The notes: a model not told the origin generated them from the sequence alone. DNA of 64,000 nt from Glandiceps talaboti (GCF_964340395.1 NC_135554.1:19946592-20010591); one strand, 5' to 3'. Counted from the stretch's first letter, positions 38,664-52,554 are shown. Made by a program: numbers and translations.

Positions 38664-38686
38664 GGGGGAGGGGGAGGGGAGGGGGG
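38664..38686 (+). other. canonical G-quadruplex motif
   Basis: Four G runs of 5, 5, 4 and 6 separated by single A loops, a pattern expected to form a very stable parallel quadruplex. Confidence 0.85.
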
Positions 38687-39292
38687 AATAAAATAATCAA
38701 AAGCATACCAGACGTTGGCCAAGGTGAATCTTCTTGGTGATCTGGGTGGTCCAAAACCAATCCGTCGTGGTCTCACATTCATGGTTAGTTAGTATGTATC
38801 CAACACGTTGCCTGTACACTAAATCAAACGAGAACAGATTGAAGAGACTTCGGGTCGGACAAAATCTAACTCCAGATGTGAAAATATTGTAAATGGTTGA
38901 AGTACCACAGTGCAATCAGTTACTGGTTCTCAGTAGCTCATATCATTGAAATCTCCAGTCTGGATTGTCAATAAACCTTACATCTCCCTGTGAGTTCTAG
39001 ATACTGAGAAATTCCACAGATACTTCAATGTTGTTCAGACACTCTGTTTCAATCTTTCTTTGCTCACCGTAAAAGGCTGTATACACCTATTAGTGAAATG
39101 AAAGAGTCCGTTCTGCAGATATATGGAATGCCTTTTAATCCCAGCAAATTATAGTTCCAGCTATAGCAGACTGCAAGGTTTTGTCAACAAGCCTGGAAAT
39201 GTAGTAGTACCATTACAAAGCAATCACTAAGTATCAGAAACCAATTCCTGTAGGAGCAGTTTCAGTGTGTCCGGTATACTTAGTAATGGTTT

Positions 39293-39313
39293 TCTCTCTC
39301 TCTCTCTCTCTCT
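39293..39313. repeat. (TC)n microsatellite
   Basis: About ten TC units. Confidence 0.9.
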
Positions 39314-39526
39314 TTCTCACTGGAGCTTCTCTTAGTCCAAGTCTGTGATTACTCCCTACAACTCTGACTCAATGTCCTCATCATCTGTTCTCTGATCTGA
39401 TTGGCTATCGGCTCACATTACTATCCAACATACATCTTGGTATGAATAACAGTGGCTGTCTGCAGAACGTCACCACACCTGTCAATGAGGGGAAATCTGC
39501 TACTGCTGAAAAGTGGAACCACACAG

Positions 39527-39540
39527 GTTACCATAGCAAC
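39527..39540 (+). promoter_or_regulatory. perfect X-box (RFX-type) word
   Basis: GTTACC-AT-AGCAAC fits the RFX consensus on the plus strand. Confidence 0.4.
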
Positions 39541-40061
39541 GCATTCTTCCTCATACATAGAGGGAGTGTACTATATAATTCCATCAAGTCAATTTCCATT
39601 AACACATACAAAAGTTAATTTATATGACATTGTAGCTTATGCCTATGATGTCAGACTCTGCCTTGAATTTGCACAAAGCTTTGATATTCGTAACTTACAA
39701 TGTAATACATCAGGGTTGCTCATAAATGTGTTCGGCTAGGCTGTCAAGCATTTATGATCAGTGTTTTCATTCACAATTGCACCAATAAAACTTTTAGCAC
39801 TACAATCATTGACAATAAAGCAAACGATGTGCTTTTCTCGGAGGAGTATTACATGCAATAAAGTTAGGCTCATCACTACTTGTGTACAGGTCACCTTTGT
39901 AACGATGAATGAATCTATGACGTACAACACTTCCACTACAGACTATAAAACTTTCAGTTTTCTTAAAACAACATATTACATGCACACGATGCTACACATG
40001 AAATGATGTCATTGCCACCAGGTTGTGTTTGCAATGATAAATAACACAAAAAAAAGAACAT

Positions 40062-40165
40062 GTTTCTTTTATCTATAGCGCATTTAATACACGGCCCACT
40101 TGAGTTGTTTTGTACACTCAATTTTTTAGTAGCTCACACGGATGATTAGACTTTAGCTTGTAAAC
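40062..40165 (-). mobile_element. possible retrotransposon 3' tail
   Basis: The minus strand contains AAATGCGCTATAGATAAAAG preceded by GAGTGTACAAAAC, the GCGCTATA(N)AAATAAA layout typical of L2/CR1-like ends. Confidence 0.35.
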
Positions 40166-41139
40166 AAATACATCAAAACAAGGGCATACAGTTTGAATAG
40201 CCTAGCTAGTAGAATTGCTGTCATTTTTTCTGAATGGTTTATACTCGGATGACATGCCACTGCAAGACAAGACTTGTTATGTCATTGTACCTGTATACCT
40301 TGGCTTGACATGTTGTTCACAGGAAATTTATAGCAAAGGCAATAATTGCTCTGTTGAGCAAATATTTGTCAAGCCATGTAGGCTGTCATTGCCATTAAGA
40401 TGTGTTTACATATAATGTAGGGTAAACAATATTTCCTCATAATACAATATTTTACAGGGTACAGTGACTTTATACTAAAGTTTAAAAATATGATAATTCT
40501 GAGTCTCTCTAAAGTTTCATCTGGGTCTAAACACCCTCTCCTCTGGGACAAAGTCAGACTTAACTCAAACATCTGTTTAATATAATATCATTTATTTTTC
40601 TAGCCTGTTTACTGAACTGTCGATATACATTGTTTAATAGCTGGTTGTACCTCCTAGCCCTCGTTTTCAGCTACCGTAATGGTGTATCTCCAAAGCGTAG
40701 AAAAGAGGCTAGCATTTTTCAGACCAGTCTAAGAGCATGAGCCAGACCCAGACCCGAGTTAAATTGTCCAATGACAAAACTCCCGTTAAGGTTAAATAGA
40801 TGCCAATGAAATAGACAGTTTGTTTTTAACAAACAAATCATCTTGTCACTTGTAATGTTCAGTTTGTGTTTGTTGTAATGATAACACCCATTTACTACTT
40901 GTTACAGTGTAAACTGATATTAAGATATACTGACATTTAATCTTTGGAGTTACTAATAGTTGTGTTGACAAAGTGTACATGTACATGTATGTATACTATT
41001 TATTTGTCTTTGACATACATATACCTAACACAACCCTACAGAGTACACACTGGTCCATTTATTTACCCTTTTTTTTGGATACTCCATATTTTGACATGAT
41101 TCCCATGTATTAAGTGTATATAACCTATATTCTATATTA

Positions 41140-41517
41140 GCAGAAATAACAACCCTTCAGAGTGTATCTATATCATCCAAATAAAGAATAGAATAGAATA
41201 GAATAGAATAGAATAGAATAGAATAGAATAGAATAGAATAGAATAGAATAGAATAGAATAGAATAGAATAGAATAGAATAGAATAGAATAGAACAGAACA
41301 GAATAGAATAGAATAGAATAGAATAGAAATAGAATAGAATAGAATAGAGAAGTGGAAAAGAGAACAATAGCATAGAATATAAAATTGCCTTGAACAGAAT
41401 AGAATAGAATAGAATAGAACAGAATAGAATAGAATAGAATAGAATAGAATAGAATAGAATAGAATAGAATAGAATAGAATAGAATAGAATAGAATAGAAC
41501 AGAACAGAGTGAAAGAA
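41140..41517 (+). repeat. (GAATA)n pentanucleotide array, probably seeded by a retrotransposon tail
   Basis: About 330 bp of GAATA units with GAACA variants and one degraded interval (about 41341-41395). It starts directly after CATCCAAATAAAGAATAG. AATAAAGAAT followed by a pentamer tract is a usual LINE 3' end, so the microsatellite may have grown from such a tail. The minus-strand frame (FYSILFYSIL peptide) is an artefact of the array. Confidence 0.9.
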
Positions 41518-41730
41518 AATAGACAAGGTAAGGCTAGGCTAGACTAGACTAGCATGACAATTATAGAGTGGAAGAGAATAGACAAGGCAAAGCTAGGCTA
41601 GACTAGACTAGACTAGACTAGACTAGAATGACAATTATAGCATGGAAGAGAATAGACAAGGCAAAGCTAGGCTAGACTAGACTAGACTAGAATGACAATT
41701 ATAGAGTGGAAGAGAATAGACAAGACTATA
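41518..41730 (+). repeat. minisatellite with nested GACTA repeat (49 + 5n bp units)
   Basis: Three complete units, 41518-41576 (59 bp), 41577-41650 (74 bp) and 41651-41714 (64 bp), plus the start of a fourth. Each reads AATAGACAAGG, AAGCTAGGCTA-like, n copies of GACTA, ATGACAATTATAG, GTGGAAGAG-like. The units hold 2, 5 and 3 GACTA copies, which accounts for the length differences exactly. Confidence 0.95.
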
Positions 41731-41734
41731 GGTT

Positions 41735-42990
41735 ACAGAACAAAACAAAATACATGTAGAATAGACATACTTTTACTTTCAATACACATAATTATACATA
41801 CATGTAACATTAATTTTGTTTGAGGTCAGAGGCAACAAGCTTAATAGAAAACCATGCCTACAAAAGAAATTTGGACAATATGATGATAAACTATCTCCTC
41901 TAGTGACCCATCCAACCCTACTCTTTAACCAATGGCATGACAGGCGGCAAATTAGTCAGGATTCTCTATAATCCAATACAACATTGATAATTTAAAATTA
42001 GTATAGGGTAATTGTACAATTTGCTAACAGCAATATTATCGACTTGAGAATTAGTTAAGAATTACTTTTTTTTTTATTTTCAATATGGCTGGAGAAAGTT
42101 GCACATCGATGTGCATGGAGGTACTCATGATGGAAAAGTTTACATCCGTAGTAGAGTGTGGAACTGTACATGCCTTGGATCTGACTGGAGAATAATTGTG
42201 ATAAATGAATCAGTGATGTAGAAACGAAGGCCTAGAGCATATTAAACTACCTGACTAACTCAGGAATGTGTCGTCTCTAATTTTACTGGCTGTATAAACT
42301 TTCACCACTCGATTCTCAGCATTTTCTTTATACTAAATTATAACCTATAAAATTTTACAATTATTGTTCATCTCTCTGGCAATACAACAAACTTAGTTTT
42401 GCAGAACAGTTTTCATCAAAATACCATGACGATGATGGGATTTTGGTATTTGTGATATTGTTTGTGAGTCATAAATATGTGTACACATCCATTAGAGCAG
42501 ATCGTAAAAACTGTCACATTTCATCACTATATGTAGTAAATGACCATAAAATTGTCTTGAATCTTCAACTAGTTCTGCACCTCAGAGGAATTTGTCTAGA
42601 CGAGGTTTCATTCAAAAATTTCATCAGTATACATACATACATTTATACAATCTGACTCTGTTTGGGACAGTGTTTATACATATTGTTTGATTTACGTACA
42701 GCCTGTTGGCAAACATCAGAAATTTGGCCATTTGTCTTATGGCGTTTGGAATTACTAAAGTCAACTCACAACTCAGAAGTCACTTTGTTTATAAAGACAG
42801 GCTAATATACATGTATACAACTGCATAGATTCATTGTGTAACCCTCAATATATTTTACTTCATTGTGCAACCACAACTGTATTATTTCTCCTGACTCCCA
42901 TGATGAAATGGGCCATAACAAAGATATCCTATAAAGGCACAAGATCAACTTGATGTTTCTCTGAAATTGCAAGTAATTGTAGGTGATGTA
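41735..42990. other. gene-free stretch, nothing recognised
   Basis: AT-rich; longest frame 70 codons. Confidence 0.5.
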
Positions 42991-42999
42991 AAATCATGA

Positions 43000-43214
<215 letters not shown>

Positions 43215-44990
43215 GCTCAAGTCTTTTTTCATTCTTTATTTGAAATAATTTTTCGAAACAAATTTCCACAAGACTTAGTGCGTTCTTTTGTGTGAAATAC
43301 TGATCTGAATAAGTGATTGCAAAAAAGTAGGTGGGAACACATCTATGGTAGTGTTGCATATAACTGGGATTATTTTTTAAAAGCCGAGGATACTTCTTTT
43401 ACAACTAAATTGAATCACCAACTCAAAACATTTGAAAAGTATGAGATTAAAAAAAATAAATCTCCTAAGAGAGAACCTACAGAGTTTAAGTATCCATTCA
43501 AATTTAGATTACTTTTTTTGCTCTGTCAATAGATGAATTGAACTTTAACCAGTAAGTCAATTCCTCCTTGACTTTGCAGATGATATGAATATCAACACTT
43601 TTCTTCACGTTTAATATGATGGTGATTCTGTAGTTGCATACATTATTTTTCAATAACAACATGTATTAAGGTAGATTGGGTATGAATTTCAATAATAATT
43701 AGAGTTCTTAAAATCTCCCAAAACTTTCCCATACGGACGCTTGCTTCTGGTCTTTTTGAAATAATAAAAGAAATTTTTGGGTCCACCATCTTGTTTTCAA
43801 GATAATTGACAATCTGTTATTATTCAGATGGACTTTAACATATGTGCAGTGTTGGGCAGCCATATTGGATTCTAAAATGGCTTAATTTCGAGACCTTTAT
43901 TTCATGGATAGATTTTAAAGAACTTTGATTTACACTGAAATTCTTCTCTGAGGCGTCTTTTACGTCATAATATATAAAATTATTACTTCAACTTTGCACC
44001 AATCAAATATAGCAATCTCATTCATATTTACTATGATTTATGAATATAATTTTACCATTTGTTTGTTGAAGATGGTATTATAGTAAGTAATATCTACCAA
44101 AAATTCATTGGGGAGAATGGCTGTTTATTGCAATCTAGTTCTGTTTTATCCACAATGCTTGAATCCCAAATCTCTGTAAAAGCCATACAATATGACATCT
44201 AAGGCAAAGCTCTACTTTATCATGACGTTTTTATACTCGACTCAGTTGTCAATGCGCCTGAATATTTCATGTTGGTGTAATATGCCAAATACTGACAGCG
44301 AGCATTTTCAATGAATAGATTTGCCAACAATTCTGTTTATTCCCCAAAACACCCTTCAGGCATACTTAAATTTGAAGATTGATTTTAAAACCATTAATTC
44401 ATTTTATAAAAAAGTATGAAATTATTTTGAGTGAAGACTGTTGCAAAAAATAATTAAACACAATAAATATCAGGGTGGCTTATTTTCACCACACTAGAAA
44501 TGTTTCCAGCTCTGTTCATGTTTAGGGAGTTACCAAAATGTGACATCGCTCTGCAGTCGACAATACACGCTTGAGGTCACCAAAAAGGCTACTGGAAAAC
44601 ATTCATTATAATCAGTATTGCTCTTGAAGACCACCACCCCAAATCGCCTATTATACATTTGGAAAAAATAATCACAGTGCATTTCCGATAACATGACATG
44701 AGAGAATATAACAAATTTTCAAATTATGATTGTCTATACGACAAGTTGGGTAAATAATTTTCTCTTAAATTATGGTACAGAGAACAAACTGAAATGAAAA
44801 GAAACTCATTCAGGGTTGTACTTGGCATAAAAATTTTGAAAACATTGAAAATATGTGTGTGAATCTTAACAATTATTTTCTCTTAGCTTTCATGTGATGA
44901 GAATTCTGATATAATCATATATACAGATATACTGCAGCCAGCAATACAGTCACTGCACTAAATCTTCCAACACTCCGTGACTATAAATAC
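43215..44990. other. gene-free stretch, nothing recognised
   Basis: AT-rich; no repeat in common with the rest of the window. Confidence 0.5.
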
Positions 44991-44992
44991 TA

Positions 44993-45388
44993 GCCTAACA
45001 AAACAAATTGTGTAGTTTCGATGACACTCAATTTCAGAATAGATGGGGTACATGTAGGTAGATTTTTTAGTTTAATTTTTTATATAATTATATATTTTTT
45101 AATATGTGAGTGTCTAGTTCAGGTAGTTATGTTTTCCATTGTTTTCCATATGGTATCTGTGTTATTGGTTTCTTCTCATCAGATGTACAGCCATTACAGA
45201 TTGGAAGAACAGTTTTGTATTGTCTTTTTAAGTTAATATCAGATTTCATATCCACTATTTCTTGCGAGACTTCACAATTTTCGAGATTTTATAAGTTTAT
45301 TCTTGAACACATAAAAAACGTTATAGGGTCGGGAATGAAAAACTAGGTGAGGTTGGGTAATCGGAACAAACAATTTTTTTTAGGCCTT
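44993..45388 (+). mobile_element. 400-bp TIR element, copy B
   Basis: Plus-strand counterpart of 20430-20834. Left end AGCCTAACAAAACAAATTGT and right end ACAATTTTTTTTAGGCCT are imperfect inverted repeats. Inside, TCGATGACACTCAATTTCAG to GGTGAGGTTGGGTAATCGG matches copy A in order. The frames at 45021-45346 have no coding signature and fall inside this element. Confidence 0.85.
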
Positions 45389-45849
45389 AGTTGCATGGCA
45401 TTATCCTAGCATACTTTTACATGTAACAAGAGACTACAGGGACTTCAAGACAATGTGTATTACAACAATACATACATCCTATGATATATATTTAATACCT
45501 AGAGGCACGTACAACATCAAATTTACGGGACATATCATTTGCATAGGTTTTGTGAAGACTTCGCAAAAAACGTAATTTGAGAGGTAGATGGCTATCAGCA
45601 CTTATACTGAGATTCATTAGAAAAACGACACTGGTATGTATCCATGGTGATTGAACCTAATCTGGTGGATCTGCTTTGACTGTGATACAAACAAGGTTAT
45701 TACATCTATTCAATGACATTCCAAATCAACCAGCGGTAAAGGTATGTCACAGCCAATTTAGAGTAATTGCTCAGGAAATGTATTTTGGTCACCCAGAAGT
45801 GTAGTTTATATAAATACCACAATGACTCCATATTTTATATGCAGCTATA

Positions 45850-46890
45850 CTAAATCAGAAATTTTATTCAAATACATTTACAAACTTTTTTCTCTCAAAA
45901 CTAATTTTTTTTTCAAAACTATTTCACTCCAATGGTAACCTGAGTTCTTGTTTAATAATGTAGAAATTTAGTTCAAACAATGAATATGAACTGATTCACA
46001 TTTTTCAAAATCATAATTTTTTTTTTCAAATTTAACCTACAGCCTTGTGAATGCAAACTGTTTTTTGCTTGAAACTAATTCTCTCAAATTTTAAATTGGG
46101 TTTTTCCACAAAGTATGTACACAATGAAAATGAATTGGTTCACACTTTTTCAAGATTAGAAATATTTTTCAAAGATAACCAACAGACCCATATGAATGCA
46201 AACTTTTCCTCTTTCTCAAAACTACATTAATTTTATTTCAGTAAATGGTAAATTTCAGTTCTTATTATGTAGAAAATTAGTTTACACACACAACGACAAT
46301 AAAAATATAACGATTCACACATTTTTCAAAATTTAATTTTTTTCAAATAAATCCAGCAATCTACATGCAAACTTTTTCTTGTTCTCACACCATTTCTCTC
46401 TCAAACTGTAAATCTGGTTCTAGTAGTTTACACAATGAAAATAAAATAATTCACATATTTTTTCTGGAAATTATATTTTTTCCATTGACATCGATCATGA
46501 GAAATACAATCTTTGTGAGCATACACGATGAAGATAATGATGAAGATATAATGATGCAGTTCGTATTTGCCAAAAGGTTGAAATTTGCATGTACTATAAG
46601 AAAATGTACACATATCTCTCATATTTCTCAACTTCTCAGTTACAGTGGCTTACAGTAGCCATCTAAATTAAAATAAAATATGCAGTTCCTCAGGAAAAAA
46701 TTATTTATTTATTTAACTTCAACAAAAGTCATTAGTCCACACAGGTGATGAACACCTATAAACGTGGACCCAAAAACAAATATACATAGAAATAAAAAGA
46801 CAACCGGCAAATCTGCAGTTATAATAAAAATTTGATTCACACATTTTTCAAGATTATGAATATTTTTCAAAGATAACCAACCAAACCATA
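45850..46890 (+). repeat. degenerate tandem array, 135-175 bp units
   Basis: Units contain TGCAAACTTTTT, TCTCAAAACTA, TAATGTAGAAATTTAGTT, a GATTCACACATTTTTCAA block (45993, 46137, 46312, 46448, 46832) and AAAGATAACCAAC. After four units the array is interrupted (about 46660-46830) and resumes with one partial unit. The interruption carries, on the minus strand, a sequence ending GAAGTTAAATAAATAAATAA, possibly an inserted retrotransposon tail. Confidence 0.75.
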
Positions 46891-46899
46891 TAGTATACA

Positions 46900-47555
46900 T
46901 CAAGTCAGACAAAAAATTCTGGCAAAAAATTAATTTGTTTGAAATTAGTCTACGAGATATGCATGATTGAAATAGTTAAAAAGAGGCATGTCCAGTTTAG
47001 TTATATGAAATGCAAATTTATACCTTCAGGAATAACAATTTTGACGGTAAATCATCAAAATCGATACTAAATCTTCCTAAATTAACATGTTTTATGAAAA
47101 TATAACCATTATAAGATTAGGAGCATCTGTGCCACCTTTTGATAAATGTGGCATGGTTTCAGGATCAGGCTTAATATAGCCCTTCTTGTCAAAGTACCTG
47201 ACTACAACACGTTATTTATGATAAAAGTCATTATGAATTCAGAAATTTTAATGCATACTAATGGACTCAGTCTGGTATATTCTGCATCTAAGCCGCATCC
47301 CGGGAAACTAGAATCTATTAGTTGTGGTCTGGCTATTTGGAAACCTGAAGTTGTTTTCATTTTTCCTCATTTGCATATTAATTTCATTATATTTATAATG
47401 GATGTCAAGGGGGTCTTTCCAAGAACATTATTTATTCACTCAATTAGCTTAGTTAGAGATATTACAAACGTACAAAATTGGAGCTACATACACAAGTACA
47501 AATTATCAAATGACATGACCTGATGGGATTTTTATATTGGACACACACATATCAC
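46900..47555. other. gene-free stretch with an unassigned 125-codon frame
   Basis: The frame at 47146-47523 (plus) is unrecognised and is the length expected about once by chance in a window of this composition. Confidence 0.4.
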
Positions 47556-47557
47556 AA

Positions 47558-48047
<490 letters not shown>

Positions 48048-48049
48048 TG

Positions 48050-50650
48050 GAATTCTCATGATTGTTCCACAAGTGATGACAGCATGTATAGAAGTTCAAT
48101 AGACATATATCATAATCCACAGAAAGATAGACAGACACAAACCAACAAACAAACATGACCCATGGTCATGCTTTCACTGGCAATATCAACACAAATTACA
48201 TGTTATACACTTTACATCATGTTCAGTACGGGAAGATTTCAAACAAAATGTGAAGACTTCAACCAAAATGTGAGGGACGACTCCACTTAAGGATTTTGAT
48301 ACATTACAAGGACAGGTAAAAGGATAATCTTACAGCCACATGAACCCTAGCAACTGTCAGTAAACAACAATCAATCAGTCAATCATATTTGTACGCAGAC
48401 ATGTACTCATAAAGTCTTACAAAGCCTCACAAAGAAGACATGGAAACCTCCTTAGCTTAGCAGAATTTGCGTCTCTACGGCGGAAAGAAAGCAAAGTACC
48501 TTAGATTTCAAGATCAATGTGAAAAAAGTCTTAAAATTTGCCAAGATGATCATTTATGGATCAAAGCAAATTTATACATTATACATTATCTATAAATTCA
48601 TCATCATAGAGGTACTATTGTTGGTTACAGTTTCAACTTCAAAACAAACTGATTAGTCTCGATAATTTATCAACTGCTCATTAAAAATGCATAAATATTC
48701 ATAAATTATTTTCACAAAATACCTGATATCATATTTTATTGACAATAAACAAACAACAACTATATTATACATTAGTTTTCTCTACAAGTACATGATTATT
48801 TACATACGTGTATAGATTTTCTTTGTTTATATTTTTTTATCAATCTTTCTAAAAATGATAACATTTTCTACAAAATTTGAATTTGATGAAATATCAATAT
48901 CAACACAAGCACAGAGGTATTGAATATGATGATGTACATTTACCAACAATACCCCGGTATATATATCACCAAGAGTTATTCATACTGAGACATCATGGAG
49001 TGTGTTCTCAGTTGTTTACTTTTGCTTTCATTATCTCACATGAAACATCTGCGCATATGATTTTGAGAATTATCACACATATGAAAACAGATTTTCTTCT
49101 TGTATTGCATATAAAAACCTACAGATATATATCATTTAGGGAAAATGCATATCTTTCAAAATTACCCAATTTATCGCATATACCGATGTCCAACTGAGGT
49201 CCTGGAACAATTCCAGATTTCATATGATTCATATATTATACAATATGAAAAGATGATGATGATTATTATTTTTTTTGGTGAACGCATATGCTGAATGCAT
49301 GGTACATGAATGCCATATGCGCACTGATGAGCACAAAGTTACATATTAAAAGGTTCATTCGATCATGATACCTAGATAAAAGTATGAACTGGTTTATATT
49401 TTGTTCTGAACAATTTGGTGTTCGATTTAAGTCTGCCATCAATTTTGATGAAATCTTTACTTTTGACTGAAAGAAACTTTGATTTAGGTAACATTATCTT
49501 GCTCATAACAATTATTATTTCTAAATAATTTTGATAGACAGTCCATGATTGAAACAGTTTAACATAGCCATAAAAATGTCCTGAGTTAGCTAAACTGCCA
49601 ATGGAAGCCTTTCAACACATAGCTCTGATGAACCAGGGGATCATTTGCTCAATGAACATGTTTCATACACATGTATACATTTCACTTTCATTTCAATTCT
49701 GCATTACATGGGCTTTGATACATCTTAAAGGATGCATTAAAGGTAAAATTGAATTGAACTGAGTGAAAGGACCAAATTACAGTGCACATCTGCTCAATAG
49801 TACTTTTAGACTCTATGCCATATAACCGTCTCTATTTCATCTCTTTCTGCAGCTGTTCACTACAGAAATCTCATATTTCTTAGGCAATGTAATTGAAGAA
49901 CTACAGCTGAAAAGTCTGCTCCAGTACAATGTTGTTGCTACAGCCTGTCACATAAGGGTTAAAACAAAATAAATGTGAGGTTACAGATTGCTTACATTCA
50001 AGGACACACCATTACACTGATCCTGCCCACCTAAGGTTCCATGTGACACGAACCTTTCAAATAGATAACTAATCCTTATATTTGGGCCTATAATCTCAAG
50101 ATATTAATCTCTTTTTCCATCAAAAATGCAATTTGTCCTGCAAACGTACACTTTTTATCTACACAGTGTCTGTATATCTTATAATTTTCATAGAAACAGT
50201 TTCGCTGCTCATCTCTCAACCGTGAGCTGATACAGTTTTCATGGCAACACTTTCCATCCATGTTTAAGTGGGAACTAGATAAAACATCATTGATGAAACC
50301 TGCATTCAGAACGGGTTTCTGAATGATCACGAACAAGGTAACCATGGCAACAAGGTTTTCTGCTTGAATAGTCGAACCTTATGATGATACATGAGTGGCT
50401 ATAGTTGGGTAGGCGATTTGTAAATTGGACTTTAAGGTCCTTTATATCATTAAATTACTGTCACAATCTCCTTATTGAGTTCACTCCATGAAGTTTTGAC
50501 TCAATGTTCCACACTGTTTCTTGTATGCATCACGTCCGAACAGTACAGCAAATCCTACAATGTATATATATTACACTTCCTTTCATAGAAAGCCACAAAA
50601 GTAGGCTGCATTCTTTGAAGCGAAAGAGCTACACATTGTAGTAAGCTATA
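48050..50650. other. gene-free stretch
   Basis: Contains an X-box (50338) and, at about 49705-49765, a possible retrotransposon tail (GATACATCTTAAAGGATGCA then AAATTGAATTGAACTGA). A 106-codon frame at 48877-49197 is unrecognised. Confidence 0.45.
50338..50351 (+). promoter_or_regulatory. perfect X-box (RFX-type) word
   Basis: GTAACC-AT-GGCAAC fits the RFX consensus. A two-mismatch relative, GTTTTCATGGCAAC, lies about 100 bp upstream. Confidence 0.45.
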
Positions 50651-50654
50651 CCTC

Positions 50655-50895
50655 AACAGTATAAAATGTTAGAAATAGTGTGAAAATTATGTATGAAAGG
50701 AGTAATTGACAATCTGATTTTACAGCAATGTGGACTGGCCTTTGATAGGAATCTTTTAAAATTCAAATCCACATGGTATCAAATGATAGAAATAACTGCT
50801 GTGAAAATTACAAAATAGGTGTGAAAGCAGTATCGACAATCCAACTGCACAGCAACATACCAGGATTTCGATAGAAATCTAGCTAATTCAACATT
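50655..50895 (+). repeat. 117-bp tandem duplication
   Basis: Two units share AGTATAAAATGTTAGAAATA/GGTATCAAATGATAGAAATA, GTGTGAAAATTA, GACAATC.GA, CAGCAA and GATAG.AATCT in order. Confidence 0.75.
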
Positions 50896-50899
50896 ATAT

Positions 50900-52000
50900 A
50901 CATGAAACTTGCTGACATGACTACGTACGTGTAGATGCTTACAATTACAACTAATTCATCCTATTAGCTTATCAAAATCATCATCTACATTTATCTAAAA
51001 GGTGTGCAAATGTCTGGGATACAAATGTGTTCATTACATACTTTGAGCCTTTTTAAATCATTACTTTATTCATGATTGCTATCACCATAGAAATGGGATC
51101 ATAATTAGTGTAAGTACATTTACATAGTGTCTATATCGCAAAGGATAATGCTAAACTAATAATTCACACTGTTTTTCTTTACATTACAATTGAACATTAA
51201 ATTACCGATTTATTGACATAGATAATGACATTGCTCGCTCTACTGAAAAATGTTATCCAGTAGATAATTGTAATTCCCCTCTTTCTGAAAACCATGGAAA
51301 CTTACGAGTCATTACATTTTTGGCTCAGTTCCTGAATCGTTAGCCTGTCTACATCACTGGACCTGAGACTGTAGTCTAGCGCTTCTATAACTGCACGAAT
51401 CGATAGGTAGACAAGGGCTAGCATATAGTCACACAAACATTAGGCCAGGCAATTTGTTAGACTTTAGAGTTGATTTCTTGATTCATGTTAATATGAAGTT
51501 TCCTTCCATGGGTCATGGACTTGGTATGGTGACAATTCACAATGTCCTGCAAATCTTGTAGGAATAATGTTTCCTGAATAATCAATTTTCATTTGACTAA
51601 TATCTTCATGGCATTTTACTAATACTTTTAAAATTGGAATACACATTTATAATAATTTACACAAAAATCTTAGTGTTCTTTTACAAAGACCCTTTTAATA
51701 CCTCACTCTTGGCAATAGTGCTAGTAATGTTATACATGCAGTTTTCAACAAGTGAAATGTAAAAGTTGACTAGGGAAATGTACACCTACACATAAACATA
51801 TCATTCACTAAACTCCACTGTACCTCTCTTCTCATCATCCCCAGCCTAGTCTAGTGTTATTGCATCTCAAGATCTCTCTTTATGTCCAGCTCAATGAGGT
51901 CCTAAGAAGAAAGTTCACATATTATCGAAGCTACTCCTACATTCATTAAAATCATATCTTTGTTAATCAATCATAGAATTCTACCTATAAGTTAGTGTTT
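50900..52000. other. gene-free stretch, nothing recognised
   Basis: AT-rich; no frame above 60 codons. Confidence 0.5.
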
Positions 52001-52008
52001 ACAGTGGA

Positions 52009-52024
52009 GGGGGGGGGGGGGGGG
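52009..52024. repeat. poly-G tract (16 G)
   Basis: Uninterrupted G run. Confidence 0.95.
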
Positions 52025-52554
52025 AAGAGACACAGTTACTTAATATTCAAATGTGGCACAATTATGTATAATATATTTGTCATCTCAGCTACCTATACAT
52101 TATTTACATCATTCTAACAGTTGGGGTTTATTCATTTGCATGAACAACTTTTGGTTCATGATTTCTCATCAAGCTAGAAGGGGTGAAGATGTTGTTCGAT
52201 ACTACAGGCAACATCTAGCTTTTCCCCATCCCAATTCTTAGAATCCTTACAGAATGATTACATATTAAACAATTTATTTTTAGGCCATTGAATATTTCAA
52301 CATTTTGTAAAGTGGTGGGTCTAATTTACATCTGTTGATGGAAAAGTTTGACTTTTTAACCCTATTTCGTGTCTAAGAGTTCTGAACAGGTTACACATAA
52401 TTAAATGTACACAAAGTAAACAAACAATGGACCAGCAATATGGTAGATTTATATATCCTATAATCAATCATCAGGTTCTTAGTAAAGAAAATCATTCAAC
52501 ATTAAAATAAATGTTAGTCTAAAAGCTTATCTTTCTACATGTAACTTTCTTTGG

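Larger units (their letters stand above)
37385..39290. other. gene-free stretch
   Basis: Holds an X-box (38330) and a G-quadruplex motif (38664). Frames of 72-78 codons on the minus strand are unrecognised. Confidence 0.5.

Noticed and set aside
40976-40996. TACATGTACATGTATGTATAC palindrome-like string
   Set aside because: TACATGTA-type words are scattered throughout the window, so this is background sequence style.
41173-41526. 117-codon frame of Phe-Tyr-Ser-Ile-Leu repeats
   Set aside because: Reads the GAATA pentamer array in reverse; no independent coding evidence.
45021-45346. 71- and 78-codon frames
   Set aside because: They fall inside a non-coding TIR element whose other copies do not preserve the frames.
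47146-47523. 125-codon plus-strand frame as a possible exon
   Set aside because: A frame of this length is expected about once by chance in this composition; no recognisable motif or splice context.
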